From the NCBI RefSeq assembly GCF_900182935.1, contig NZ_FXUE01000003.1, positions 1 to 64,000 of the forward strand: a stretch of 64,000 nt of DNA. The letters run 5' to 3'. The notes beneath the pieces are model-generated. The model saw only the letters and a program-made list of their open reading frames with translations, was not told the origin of the DNA and made no database searches. Origin of the DNA: Fibrobacter sp. UWB10 (GTDB lineage Bacteria > Fibrobacterota > Fibrobacteria > Fibrobacterales > Fibrobacteraceae). Below are positions 15,884 to 23,424 of the stretch, piece by piece (position 1 is the stretch's first letter; every line of letters begins with the position of its first letter). A program made the position numbers and the translations under genes.

Positions 15884-16980
15884 AAGTTCTAGTCGCACCG
15901 CTTGATTGGGGACTTGGACATGCGACACGATGCGTGCCCGTGGTTCGAGAATTTCTGAATCAGGGAGCCGAGGTTGAACTTGCAGTTGTGCGTTCCAATG
16001 CGGCTTTACTGCGGAATATTTTTCCGGAACTTCGTCAGCGTTTGGCTCCGTCTTACAACATTGTGTACCCGAAGCATGGCTACAATATGGGCCTTTGGCT
16101 TGTAAAAAATGGCGCGCATTTGCGGACGGTCATGAATTACGAGCACAGCTTTGCTGAAGAGGTTGTGGATCGCTATCATTATGATGTGTTGGTGTCTGAT
16201 AACCGCTTTGGATTTTATAGCCGGAATGCGAAGTCGATTTACATGACTCACCAACGCCGGATTGCGTTTCCGCGCGTACTGTCGGCATTTGAACCGGTTG
16301 GAATGCTTTGGCATGCCTCTGTCATGAAGCGCTTTGATGAAGTCTGGGTGCCAGATGTGCCGGATCTCCCGGGGTATGCAGGAACGCTTTCGCATGTGAA
16401 AAAATGCCCCGTGCCTATTAAATATGTGGGTGCGCTTTCTCGCTTTGAAGGCGAAAAACTGACCGAGAAATCAGATGTCCGTTATCGATTTGTCGCTGTC
16501 GTTTCGGGTGTAGAACCTGCTAGAACTCGCTTTGAAGAATTGTTGCGCAAGACTCTTGTCAAGATTCCTGGTCGCCATGCGGTTATTCTTGGAAAGCCGT
16601 CTCTTGGCGTGAAAAGTTCTAACGAACAGAACTTGGATTTGTTTACGCATTTGCCCGATGAACAATTTGCTGCGGTCGTGAAAAATGCGGAATGGGTTGT
16701 TTCGCGCGGCGGTTACAGTACCGTGATGGATATGGCTGTCCTTGGCGCCCGTTGCGTATTCGTGCCGACTCCAGGGCAGTATGAGCAGATTATCTTGGGT
16801 CGCGATTTGGCCCACGAAGGCTATGCTGTTGCTATCGATGAATCCAAGTTGTCGACTGAAACCTTGCTTGCTGCGATTAGCGAAAAGGCCCGCGTAGCTC
16901 TTCCGAAACCCGAAGATGAAAATAACCTACTAAAGGATGCTGTTTATGCCGCAATTCATTCTCGCATTTCCTCTCACTAA
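15880..16980 (+). CDS. MurG-like GT28-family glycosyltransferase
   Basis: I place the start at TTG 15880, giving MKVLVAPLDWGLGHATRC (366 residues). GGAGG lies ~10 bp upstream and the start overlaps the preceding stop. An ATG at 15850 would add ten residues inside the previous gene. The N-terminal G-x-GHATR glycine-rich loop and the C-terminal WVVSRGGYSTVMDMA plus FVPTPGQYEQIILGRDL blocks are those of the GT-B family GT28 C-terminal domain (MurG, diacylglycerol glucosyltransferases). It would use a UDP-sugar. Its partner is the GT-C/NPCBM protein upstream, suggesting one surface-glycan task. It is not MurG itself, as cell-wall neighbours are absent and the N-terminal half differs. Confidence 0.8.
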   Translation: MKVLVAPLDWGLGHATRCVPVVREFLNQGAEVELAVVRSNAALLRNIFPELRQRLAPSYNIVYPKHGYNMGLWLVKNGAHLRTVMNYEHSFAEEVVDRYHYDVLVSDNRFGFYSRNAKSIYMTHQRRIAFPRVLSAFEPVGMLWHASVMKRFDEVWVPDVPDLPGYAGTLSHVKKCPVPIKYVGALSRFEGEKLTEKSDVRYRFVAVVSGVEPARTRFEELLRKTLVKIPGRHAVILGKPSLGVKSSNEQNLDLFTHLPDEQFAAVVKNAEWVVSRGGYSTVMDMAVLGARCVFVPTPGQYEQIILGRDLAHEGYAVAIDESKLSTETLLAAISEKARVALPKPEDENNLLKDAVYAAIHSRISSH

Positions 16981-17632
16981 AGAAATTAACGAACCGCTCG
17001 CTTTAACCGAAACCATGACGCTTGCCGCCGATGCAACGTCTGCAATCATTCCGGGTTGTAGCGTGATGTTTAAGGTTATCCGCAAGGAACGTGTGGCTGG
17101 CCTTGCCGATATTTTCAAGGAACATCAGGATATTTCTGCTGAAACCGCTGCGGCCATCGAAGCGCACAAGTCACTGCTGTTCTTGCTCGGCGAAGTCAAG
17201 AGCATAGAAGAAGTGACTCAGGTGAACTTGGCTGCGTTGAAAGTCTTTAATGCAGGCGCCCTTGGCGTTTATATGCAGCAGTCTGGTGCAGCATGGACGG
17301 CAGATGGTTTCCGTGAAGAAGTGGGTGATGGCGAATACCCGATGGATCCGTGGATTAATTTCGTGGAAGCGGGTGATACGATTTATACGCTCGGGCTTGC
17401 AACATTTGTGTTGCCGGATTTGTGCATCGCGGCTAGTGCCGAAGACCCGCAAGAAGCATTGCTGATGGCGGCAGATTCCTTGTTCGGCGATGGCGTTCCG
17501 GCAAAGTCTGGCTCCGAAGTGGACCTCGGCGAAGGCGTACATTACGTGCTCCGCGCCGAAGCCAAGAACCCGTTCCCGAAGGACGCCCCTGAATACAACA
17601 AGCAGGGAATCTTGAGGCTGATCAAAAAGTAA
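16946..17632 (+). CDS. Protein of unknown function, possibly DUF4261-like
   Basis: ATG 16946 (MPQFILAFPLTKEINEPLAL, 228 residues) has AAAGGA 8-9 bp upstream; an ATG at 16937 is also possible. The gene overlaps the end of the glycosyltransferase gene by 35 bp. The sequence is soluble and acidic. It contains AALKVFNAGALGVYMQQSGA followed by PWINFVEAGDTIYTLGLATF. This order recalls proteins with a DUF4261 domain, which carry an A-x-A/G-V-Y block and a T-L-G-L block, but I am not sure of that match. No catalytic residues can be named. A bidirectional terminator separates it from purC. Confidence 0.6.
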   Translation: MPQFILAFPLTKEINEPLALTETMTLAADATSAIIPGCSVMFKVIRKERVAGLADIFKEHQDISAETAAAIEAHKSLLFLLGEVKSIEEVTQVNLAALKVFNAGALGVYMQQSGAAWTADGFREEVGDGEYPMDPWINFVEAGDTIYTLGLATFVLPDLCIAASAEDPQEALLMAADSLFGDGVPAKSGSEVDLGEGVHYVLRAEAKNPFPKDAPEYNKQGILRLIKK

Positions 17633-17691
17633 ATGCAGACGGTAGGTGGTTTTGTTGCCACACGGATTTTATTTTCCTAACGGAAAATTTG

Positions 17692-17728
17692 AAAAAAAGA
17701 AACTGGTTTGAAGCCAGTTTCCTTTTTT
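17692..17728. terminator. Bidirectional terminator between the unknown gene and purC
   Basis: GAAACTGG (17699-17706) pairs with CCAGTTTC (17714-17721), with an A-run before and a T-run after. This serves the plus-strand gene ending at 17632 and purC ending at 17792 on the minus strand. Confidence 0.85.
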
Positions 17729-17747
17729 ATGATAGAGATAATCGGTC

Positions 17748-17790
17748 GGCGATATCACATTCTTGCTTATGCGATAGAGCCGAGCAGTCT
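17748..17790 (-). repeat. 43-nt 3'-UTR hairpin element, purC copy
   Basis: Read on the minus strand the element starts one base after the purC stop codon (17792-17794) and reads AGACTGCTCGGCTC, then a hairpin with arms ATCGCAT and ATGTGAT around AAGCAAGA, then ATCGCC. The same 43 nt with two changes lies one base after the argJ stop at 43084-43126. Both differences are G/A: one in the left arm (G-U versus A-U pair) and one in the loop, so the fold is kept. Confidence 0.85.
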
Positions 17791-17791
17791 C

Positions 17792-18676
17792 TTAAAGTTC
17801 GGGTTGCTTGCCGGTGAGGCGCACGAAGATTTCTTCGTACTTGGCGAGCGTATTCTTCACGACTTCAGGCGGAATTTCTGGACCCGGATAGGTCTTGCCC
17901 CAGTCGAGAGTTTCGAGCCAGTCGCGAACGTACTGCTTGTCGAAGCTTTCCTGGTTCTTGCCCACCTGGTACTTGTCTGCCGGCCAGTAGCGGCTGGAGT
18001 CCGGAGTTAGCACTTCGTCGATCAAGATGGTTTCGCCATCGATTTCACCGAATTCGAACTTGGTGTCAGCGAGGATGATGCCCTTGGAGGCTGCGTAGTC
18101 GCGGGCCTTCGTGTAGATGTCGAGGGACATGTCACGGAGCGTCGTTGCAACCTTTTCGCCAACGATATCGAAAGTCTGTTCGAAGCTGATGTTTTCGTCG
18201 TGACCAACGTCGGGCTTGGTGCTCGGCGTGTAGAGCGGCTTTTCGAGCTTCTGGCAGAGCTGCAGGCCTTCGGGGAGAACGTGACCGCAGATCTTACCGG
18301 TCTTCTGGTAGTCCTTCCAGCCAGAACCCACGATGTATCCGCGCACGATGCATTCCACGGAATGGCGGTTAGCCTTCTTCACGATCATGGAACGGCCGCG
18401 GAGGTAGTCGGCGTGCTTCTTGAGCACGGCCGGGTATTCGTTCACGTCGGCGGTGATGAGGTGGTTCTTCATGCCGAGGTGCTTGAACCAGAACAGCGAA
18501 AGCTGGTTGAGGATTTTGCCCTTACCAGGAATCGGGGTGGGGAGCACCACGTCAAAAGCGGAAAGACGGTCGCTGGCGACCATCAGGAAACTGTCGCCCA
18601 GGTCGTACATGTCACGTACTTTACCCTGGTGGAACAGCGGAACTTCGGTAATGGGGGTTTCGAATTTTAAGCTCAT
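17792..18676 (-). CDS. purC: Phosphoribosylaminoimidazole-succinocarboxamide synthase
   Basis: The product is 294 residues, the longer form of SAICAR synthetase seen in many bacteria and yeast. It opens with FHQGKVRDMYDLGDSFLMVASDRLSAFD (central GKVRD and SDR-x-SAFD motifs, ATP binding). It continues with VECIVRGYIVGSGWKDYQKTG, then DTKFEFGEIDGETILIDEVLTPDSSR, the metal and aspartate site. It catalyses ATP-dependent coupling of CAIR with L-aspartate in de novo purine synthesis. It stands alone, with other pur genes not in the window. The repeated 3'-UTR element follows its stop directly, then a terminator. Confidence 0.96.
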   Translation of the reverse strand: MSLKFETPITEVPLFHQGKVRDMYDLGDSFLMVASDRLSAFDVVLPTPIPGKGKILNQLSLFWFKHLGMKNHLITADVNEYPAVLKKHADYLRGRSMIVKKANRHSVECIVRGYIVGSGWKDYQKTGKICGHVLPEGLQLCQKLEKPLYTPSTKPDVGHDENISFEQTFDIVGEKVATTLRDMSLDIYTKARDYAASKGIILADTKFEFGEIDGETILIDEVLTPDSSRYWPADKYQVGKNQESFDKQYVRDWLETLDWGKTYPGPEIPPEVVKNTLAKYEEIFVRLTGKQPEL

Positions 18677-18742
18677 AGTAGCCCAAATATAGGAAAATAG
18701 TGGGCTGTTGGCACTATGCAGTCGGCAGGAAAAATGACCGGC

Positions 18743-19456
18743 TTACAGGTCTCTGTACTGCGAAAGCTTGCGCCCGCTGTTCAAGGCGGTGCGGATCAAA
18801 TCGTGGATTTTTTCGGTCCGGGCAGGGAAATCCACCGGGTGGAGAGCGATGCGGGGGAGCCCGACAGGAATCTTCAGGGCGAATGCGCCAAACTTGAAGG
18901 CGGCCTTGATCAAAAAGTCGGGAATGCCCGCGAAACTTGCGACAGGGGAGGCGTAGCGCTTGCCTTTGGCGGTCACCAGGGCGAAACGTTCTTCGTAGAG
19001 CATTTTTTCGGCGTGTACCTGGCTCGGCAGGAACTTGTTGCTGTACCAAGTCGGCGGAACAAATGCGGTGGGCTTTTCGGAGTCTCCGATTAATTCTTTC
19101 CAGGCGTCTAGTCCTAAGTGCAAAAGCCTGCTCGATTCAAATTCGCTAAGGCCTGCAAATTCGGCTTCGCCACCGGTCAGGTTCATTCCGATAAGGCCTG
19201 CGTAGCTGCGGCCCTGGCTGAATTCGGCTTGGTGCTTGTAGCCGTGGAGCGCGAGCTCGAATCCGTCTTCTTTAAGTTTCTGGAGTGTTTCGCGAAAGCC
19301 CTTGACCATGTCGGACGGGGCCTTTTCGGTATCCGGGATGACAAGCACGCTGAAAGGTCCCCCGGCAAGGTCCTTGAGTTCTTCAAGAATCGGGGCGACT
19401 TTCTGGTAGTTCCAGACGCTGAAATCGTGAAAGCACAAGAGAAATTTGCGAGCCAT
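18743..19456 (-). CDS. DUF2334-family polysaccharide-deacetylase-like protein
   Basis: The 237-residue protein starts KFLLCFHDFSVWNYQKVAPIL, where H-D corresponds to the first motif of NodB/DUF2334 proteins. It has FELALHGYKHQAEFSQGR (the H-G-x-x-H metal motif with Y-K between) and ends with IALHPVDF, the late catalytic His. The fold is a TIM-like barrel of carbohydrate esterase type. No signal peptide is present, so it likely acts in the cytoplasm or at the inner membrane face on a sugar-lipid precursor. The substrate is not known. It is divergent from uppP. Confidence 0.8.
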   Translation of the reverse strand: MARKFLLCFHDFSVWNYQKVAPILEELKDLAGGPFSVLVIPDTEKAPSDMVKGFRETLQKLKEDGFELALHGYKHQAEFSQGRSYAGLIGMNLTGGEAEFAGLSEFESSRLLHLGLDAWKELIGDSEKPTAFVPPTWYSNKFLPSQVHAEKMLYEERFALVTAKGKRYASPVASFAGIPDFLIKAAFKFGAFALKIPVGLPRIALHPVDFPARTEKIHDLIRTALNSGRKLSQYRDL

Positions 19457-19491
19457 GACTTTGAAGATAGTAATTTACTATCTTTCCCGTC

Positions 19492-20334
19492 ATGTTAGAA
19501 TCTATCATTCTCGGCCTGTTGCAGGGCCTCGCTGAATTCCTCCCCATTTCTAGCTCCGGCCATCTTGTGCTTGGGCACGAACTTTTAGGCATGAACGAAG
19601 CGGGCATGTTTTTCGACATCATGCTCCATGCCGGCACATTGCTTTCTATCTTCGTGGTGTTCCACAAGAAGATTACTGACATCATCGTGGGTTGCCTCCG
19701 CAGAAATCCGGACCAGCTCCGCGAAGCGGGCTACATTATTTTGGCTAGCATTCCGACGGCTTTGATTGGCCTCGGCTTCAAGGATGCCCTCGAAGGCCTG
19801 TTCGAAAATCCGCGTGCCGTGTGCGTCGCCGAACTCTTTACGGGCTTGCTCCTGTTTACCTCGCAGTGGGGCGCAACTGGAGCCAAGCATCCGGATAACG
19901 AAGGCGTCAAGATGAACTGGTGGCGTGCACTTGTGACCGGTACTGTGCAGGGCATTGCCTGCATTCCGGGCATCAGCCGCAGCGGTTCTACCATCAGCGC
20001 CATGATGTTCATGGGTGTGAACCGCAAGTACGCCGGCGAATTCAGCTTCCTCATGAGCATCCCTGCCGTGGGCGGTGCCGCACTCCTCGACTGCATCAAG
20101 TGGATCAAGTGCCAGTCCATGACTCCGGAAAAAGCACTCCTCGACCCGGAAAAGGCTTTGAAGTGTGCCGATGCCGGTGGCTTTACCCCCGAACTTTTGG
20201 TGGGCATGGTCGTGTCGTTTATCTTTGGCATTATCGCCCTCAAGTGGCTCATGACCTTCTTGCAGAAGGGCAAGTTCCAGCACTTCGCCTGGTACGTCTG
20301 GGCCGTGGGTATCCTCGGACTGATTTTTATTTAA
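19492..20334 (+). CDS. uppP: Undecaprenyl-diphosphatase
   Basis: The 280-residue, multi-spanning protein has the BacA/UppP signatures: GLLQGLAEFLPISSSGHL near the N-terminus (catalytic Glu and the S-S-S-G-H loop) and GIACIPGISRSGSTISAM in the second half (PGxSRSGxT, phosphate-binding Arg). It removes one phosphate from undecaprenyl diphosphate at the periplasmic side, recycling the lipid carrier for wall and O-antigen synthesis. The FLMSIPAVGGAALLD helix and length are normal. A strong terminator follows. Confidence 0.96.
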   Translation: MLESIILGLLQGLAEFLPISSSGHLVLGHELLGMNEAGMFFDIMLHAGTLLSIFVVFHKKITDIIVGCLRRNPDQLREAGYIILASIPTALIGLGFKDALEGLFENPRAVCVAELFTGLLLFTSQWGATGAKHPDNEGVKMNWWRALVTGTVQGIACIPGISRSGSTISAMMFMGVNRKYAGEFSFLMSIPAVGGAALLDCIKWIKCQSMTPEKALLDPEKALKCADAGGFTPELLVGMVVSFIFGIIALKWLMTFLQKGKFQHFAWYVWAVGILGLIFI

Positions 20335-20358
20335 TCAAAAGTTTTTTTGACGAAGTAG

Positions 20359-20386
20359 CCCGCGCTTTTAAGCGCGGGTATTTTTT
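20359..20386 (+). terminator. Terminator of uppP
   Basis: CCCGCGCTT (20359-20367) and AAGCGCGGG (20370-20378) form a perfect 9-bp stem with a TT loop, followed shortly by TTTTTT. It ends the uppP transcript before the convergent lipoprotein gene. Confidence 0.92.
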
Positions 20387-20414
20387 GTATTAATAAAACA
20401 ATTCTATCTGCGTA

Positions 20415-21257
20415 TTACAGATAATATATGGCATTCAAATGGACTTGCCAATAATTGCCCGAAAGACGGTTGGATACAATATCCTTAAAACCTGCGCCTA
20501 TACTCCATTTGGCAAAGTTATAGTTCAATTGGACATCTTGGATCATAAGCATCGGATAAAAGAACGTTGTGTTGTATCTTCCAAGATCATCCAAAAAGAG
20601 CCATGGAAAGTAAATTGAGGGAACGTAAGAAATCGTAAAATTCTTGATAAAGAAATTCAAGAATACTCCAATTTCAACGTTGCCGTGTCCTATATATTTA
20701 TCTTCTGCTTGAACGTACTCGGGATCATAATCGCCCTGCCAGGCATCCTTGTAAGTGTTCGGTGCGTCGACAGCAATCCCTTCATAATCCACCAATTCGA
20801 AGCTGGCGCTAAACAAAGCAAAAACGCCCACTTCCGAAATAGATGTATTTATCGAACTGAAAAAATCCACATAGGGATAAGGATACAATCCAAATCCAGC
20901 ACCCCATTCGTTGTCTTGAGCGGTACCATTAATTTCATGCCATTCCAGAAAATAACTGTAGAGTGGCAAATTATAAGTTATTCTCCCATCCATTGCAGGG
21001 AGTGTTGTGCTGTTATTCGCGCCCGCCTTTTGCGAATCGTTATGGATTTTACCCGAAAAAGATTTTTTTTGGCCTGCCCCGAAACCAGCCACTACGGCTT
21101 TCAATGTATCGCCTTTCCCGACATGTCGCATGGCGCCATGAATGCTCGGCGGAGGTTCAATATCGTAATCCCCCTTAGAAAGGGAAATGCCTGGTGAACC
21201 AAAACACCCTGTCAACACGAGCGAGAATAATAAAACAAAAAGCGTTCCAAATCGCAT
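20415..21257 (-). CDS. Putative outer-membrane lipoprotein of unknown function
   Basis: The product has 280 residues with a lipoprotein signal (MRFGTLFVLLFSLVLTGC, Cys18). The mature part alternates hydrophobic and polar residues with many Tyr, Phe, Trp and Gly (YPYPYVDFFSSI, GVFLNFFIKNFTISYVP, QVHLNAIYYL at the end), as in outer-membrane beta structures. It ends in an aromatic/Leu residue as barrel proteins do. I recognise no named family. The gene is divergent from htpG. Confidence 0.65.
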   Translation of the reverse strand: MRFGTLFVLLFSLVLTGCFGSPGISLSKGDYDIEPPPSIHGAMRHVGKGDTLKAVVAGFGAGQKKSFSGKIHNDSQKAGANNSTTLPAMDGRITYNLPLYSYFLEWHEINGTAQDNEWGAGFGLYPYPYVDFFSSINTSISEVGVFALFSASFELVDYEGIAVDAPNTYKDAWQGDYDPEYVQAEDKYIGHGNVEIGVFLNFFIKNFTISYVPSIYFPWLFLDDLGRYNTTFFYPMLMIQDVQLNYNFAKWSIGAGFKDIVSNRLSGNYWQVHLNAIYYL

Positions 21258-21324
21258 AATTTTTCCAGATAAGCGAACAGCAATATAAAAAAGGAAAATT
21301 TAACCCATCCCTCTCTCGTCTTGT

Positions 21325-21341
21325 TTGGCATGGTTCTTGCA
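21325..21341 (+). promoter_or_regulatory. Sigma-54-like promoter upstream of htpG
   Basis: TTGGCATG-GTTC-TTGCA matches the sigma-54 consensus YTGGCACG-N4-TTGCW with one mismatch, including the GG and GC dinucleotides at proper spacing. It would start transcription about 90 bp before the htpG ATG (21442). Confidence 0.6.
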
Positions 21342-21376
21342 GATACTAGTGCGAAAACAAAGCGAAAAGTAGATTC

Positions 21377-21393
21377 CGTTTCAAAATGAAACG
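21377..21393 (+). promoter_or_regulatory. Inverted repeat in the htpG leader
   Basis: CGTTTC (21377-21382) and GAAACG (21388-21393) flank AAAAT. The repeat lies between the putative sigma-54 promoter and the start codon, so it would be a small leader hairpin or an operator. It does not match the CIRCE sequence. Confidence 0.35.
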
Positions 21394-21441
21394 TAATTTT
21401 GCTGATTCGCTTCAAATTTTAACGATAAATGGAGATAAATA

Positions 21442-23328
21442 ATGGCAACAGAGAAGATGGAATTCCAGACCGAAGTTCGCGACATGCTGAACTTGATGAT
21501 CAACTCCCTTTATAGCAACAAGGAAATCTTCCTCCGCGAACTCGTTTCGAACGCGGCGGACGCCCTGGACAAGCGCCGTTTCCTCTCGCTTTCGAACGCC
21601 GACTTGCTTCCGCAGGGCACACAGCTCCGTATCGACCTTTCCGTGAACAAGGAAGGCAAGCGCATCGTCGTGGAAGACAACGGTATCGGCATGAACAAGG
21701 AAGACTTGATCAACTGCCTGGGTACCATCGCCCGTAGCGGCACCAAGAACTTCATCAAGAATCTGAAAGAAGGCGACAAGGGCAGCGTCGATCTCATCGG
21801 CCAGTTCGGTGTAGGTTTCTACTCCGTGTTCATGGTTGCGAAGAAGGTCGAAGTGTTGACATTGAAGGCCGGCGAAACTCAGGGCTATATGTGGTCCTCC
21901 GAAGGTACGGGCGAATTCGAAATTTCCGAAGCCCCGCGCGACAAGGTGGGCACCAAGATTACCTTGTACCTGAAGGATGACGAAGACGCCGAAGACTTTG
22001 CCAGCGAATGGAAAATCAAGGACATTGTCCAAAAGTACAGCGGCTTCGTGAGCTACGGCATCTACTTCCACCCGGAACCGACCAAGAACGACAAGGGCGA
22101 AATCGAAGAAAAGCCCGAAGAACGCCTGAACGAAAAGCAGGCTCTGTGGCGCCAGAGCGAAAAAGAAGTCACCGAAGAACAGTACAAGGATTTCTACAAC
22201 GTCATCAGCCACGAAGCCGACGAACCGGCCGCCTGGAGCCACAGCCACGCCGAAGGTTCCCAGGAATTCTGGAGCCTCGTGTACATTCCGTCCAAGGCCC
22301 CGTTCAACATCTGGCACAACGACGCATTGCACGGCCTCAAGCTCTATGTGAAGAAAGTCTTTATCATGGATGATTGCAAGGACTTGCTGCCGCCTTGGCT
22401 CCGCTTTGTGCGCGGCGTGGTCGATAGCGAAGATTTGCCGCTGAACGTGTCCCGTGAAATCTTGCAGAACAACAAGATCATCACCAACATCCGTAAGCAC
22501 GTCATTAAGAAGGTGCTCGATACCTTGCAGAACATGGCCGACAAGGATGCTGCTAAGTATAACGCCTGGTGGCGTGAACTCGGTATGGTCCTTAAGGAAG
22601 GCTTCTACATGAACTGGGAACATCTTGACGAACTCAAGAAGTTGCTCCGTTTCGAAAGCACCAAGACCGAAGGCGACGCTCTCGTGGGCCTCGACGAATA
22701 CGTGAAGCGCATGCCCGAAGGCCAGAAGGAAATCTACTACCTCATCGGCGACAAGAATGCCGTGAAGTCCAACCCGATGCTCGAAGCCTTCAAGGCCAAG
22801 GGCTACGAAGTCTTGCTCATGAGCGACGGCATCGACGAATTCATGATGTCTAGCCTCCAGGAATTCGGCGACAAGAAGTTCCACGACATCGCCCGCGGCG
22901 ATGTGGACTTCGAAAAGACCGAAGACGAAAAGAAGGCCGAAGAAGAAAACAAGGGCATCTTCAAGGGCCTCTGCGAAGACTTGCAGAAGGTCTTGGACGA
23001 AGACATCAAGGAAGTCCGCGTGTCTAGCCGCCTGAAGGATAGCCCCTGCTGCCTCGTGACCAGCGAAGACGCCATGAGCGCTCAGATGGAACGCATGATG
23101 AAAGCCATGGGCCAGAAGAACTTGCCGAAGAGCAAGCGCATTCTGGAAATCAACCCGACGCACCCGATTTGCGAAATGCTCAAGAAGAAAGCCGAAGCCA
23201 AGGAAGATCTTGGCGATTGGCCGAAGGCGCTCTACGGTCAGGCTCTGCTTGCCGAAGGCTCTCCGCTCCCGAACCCGGCTGAATACGTCGCCGCGATTAC
23301 CAAGTTGCTGACTGCAAGCGTGAAGTAA
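21442..23328 (+). CDS. htpG: Molecular chaperone HtpG (Hsp90)
   Basis: The product has 628 residues, typical for bacterial Hsp90. The ATPase domain (1-~230) shows FLRELVSNAADALDK, VEDNGIGMNKEDL, GTIARSGTKNF and GQFGVGFYSVFMVA, the GHKL ATP-binding motifs. The middle domain contains the catalytic Arg loop LPLNVSREILQNN, and the C-terminal dimerisation domain is complete. It refolds or holds client proteins in the cytoplasm using ATP. It is the only gene between two divergent/convergent membrane-protein genes. Regulation by a sigma-54-like promoter is suggested by the upstream sequence. Codon use is strongly biased, as for a highly expressed gene. Confidence 0.98.
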   Translation: MATEKMEFQTEVRDMLNLMINSLYSNKEIFLRELVSNAADALDKRRFLSLSNADLLPQGTQLRIDLSVNKEGKRIVVEDNGIGMNKEDLINCLGTIARSGTKNFIKNLKEGDKGSVDLIGQFGVGFYSVFMVAKKVEVLTLKAGETQGYMWSSEGTGEFEISEAPRDKVGTKITLYLKDDEDAEDFASEWKIKDIVQKYSGFVSYGIYFHPEPTKNDKGEIEEKPEERLNEKQALWRQSEKEVTEEQYKDFYNVISHEADEPAAWSHSHAEGSQEFWSLVYIPSKAPFNIWHNDALHGLKLYVKKVFIMDDCKDLLPPWLRFVRGVVDSEDLPLNVSREILQNNKIITNIRKHVIKKVLDTLQNMADKDAAKYNAWWRELGMVLKEGFYMNWEHLDELKKLLRFESTKTEGDALVGLDEYVKRMPEGQKEIYYLIGDKNAVKSNPMLEAFKAKGYEVLLMSDGIDEFMMSSLQEFGDKKFHDIARGDVDFEKTEDEKKAEEENKGIFKGLCEDLQKVLDEDIKEVRVSSRLKDSPCCLVTSEDAMSAQMERMMKAMGQKNLPKSKRILEINPTHPICEMLKKKAEAKEDLGDWPKALYGQALLAEGSPLPNPAEYVAAITKLLTASVK

Positions 23329-23339
23329 TCACACTACAG

Positions 23340-23374
23340 TGTCATCCTGAGCGACCTCAGGTCGCGAAGGATCT
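23340..23374 (+). repeat. Dispersed GTCATCCTGAGCG...CGAAGGATCT repeat
   Basis: GTCATCCTGAGCG is followed by the palindrome GCGACCTCAGGTCGC (23351-23365) and GAAGGATCT. From memory this hairpin-forming motif occurs, with a variable middle, in intergenic regions of many bacteria. Only one copy is present in this window. Confidence 0.55.
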
Positions 23375-23376
23375 AA

Positions 23377-23406
23377 AAAGACCGCGAATCAATCGCGGCC
23401 TTTTTT
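23377..23406 (+). terminator. Terminator of htpG
   Basis: CCGCGA (23382-23387) and TCGCGG (23393-23398) flank ATCAA, followed by CC and six T. An AAAAA tract before it may allow use from the minus strand too. Confidence 0.88.
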
Positions 23407-23424
23407 CGTTGTTCAAACTTATTG

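Noticed and set aside
17708-18010. 100-codon plus-strand frame across the purC end with RRYHILAYAIEPSSLL
   Set aside because: A related peptide appears opposite argJ only because the 43-nt element is shared; the frame itself is antisense to purC and has no start context.
21412-23163. 583-codon open frame opposite htpG
   Set aside because: It mirrors the strongly biased codons of htpG, has His/Ala/Val-rich low-complexity sequence and no ribosome site. The same effect gives long false frames opposite ettA (24604-26184), the M23 gene (27350-29083), the porin gene (50099-51646) and the large OmpA gene (54948-56930).
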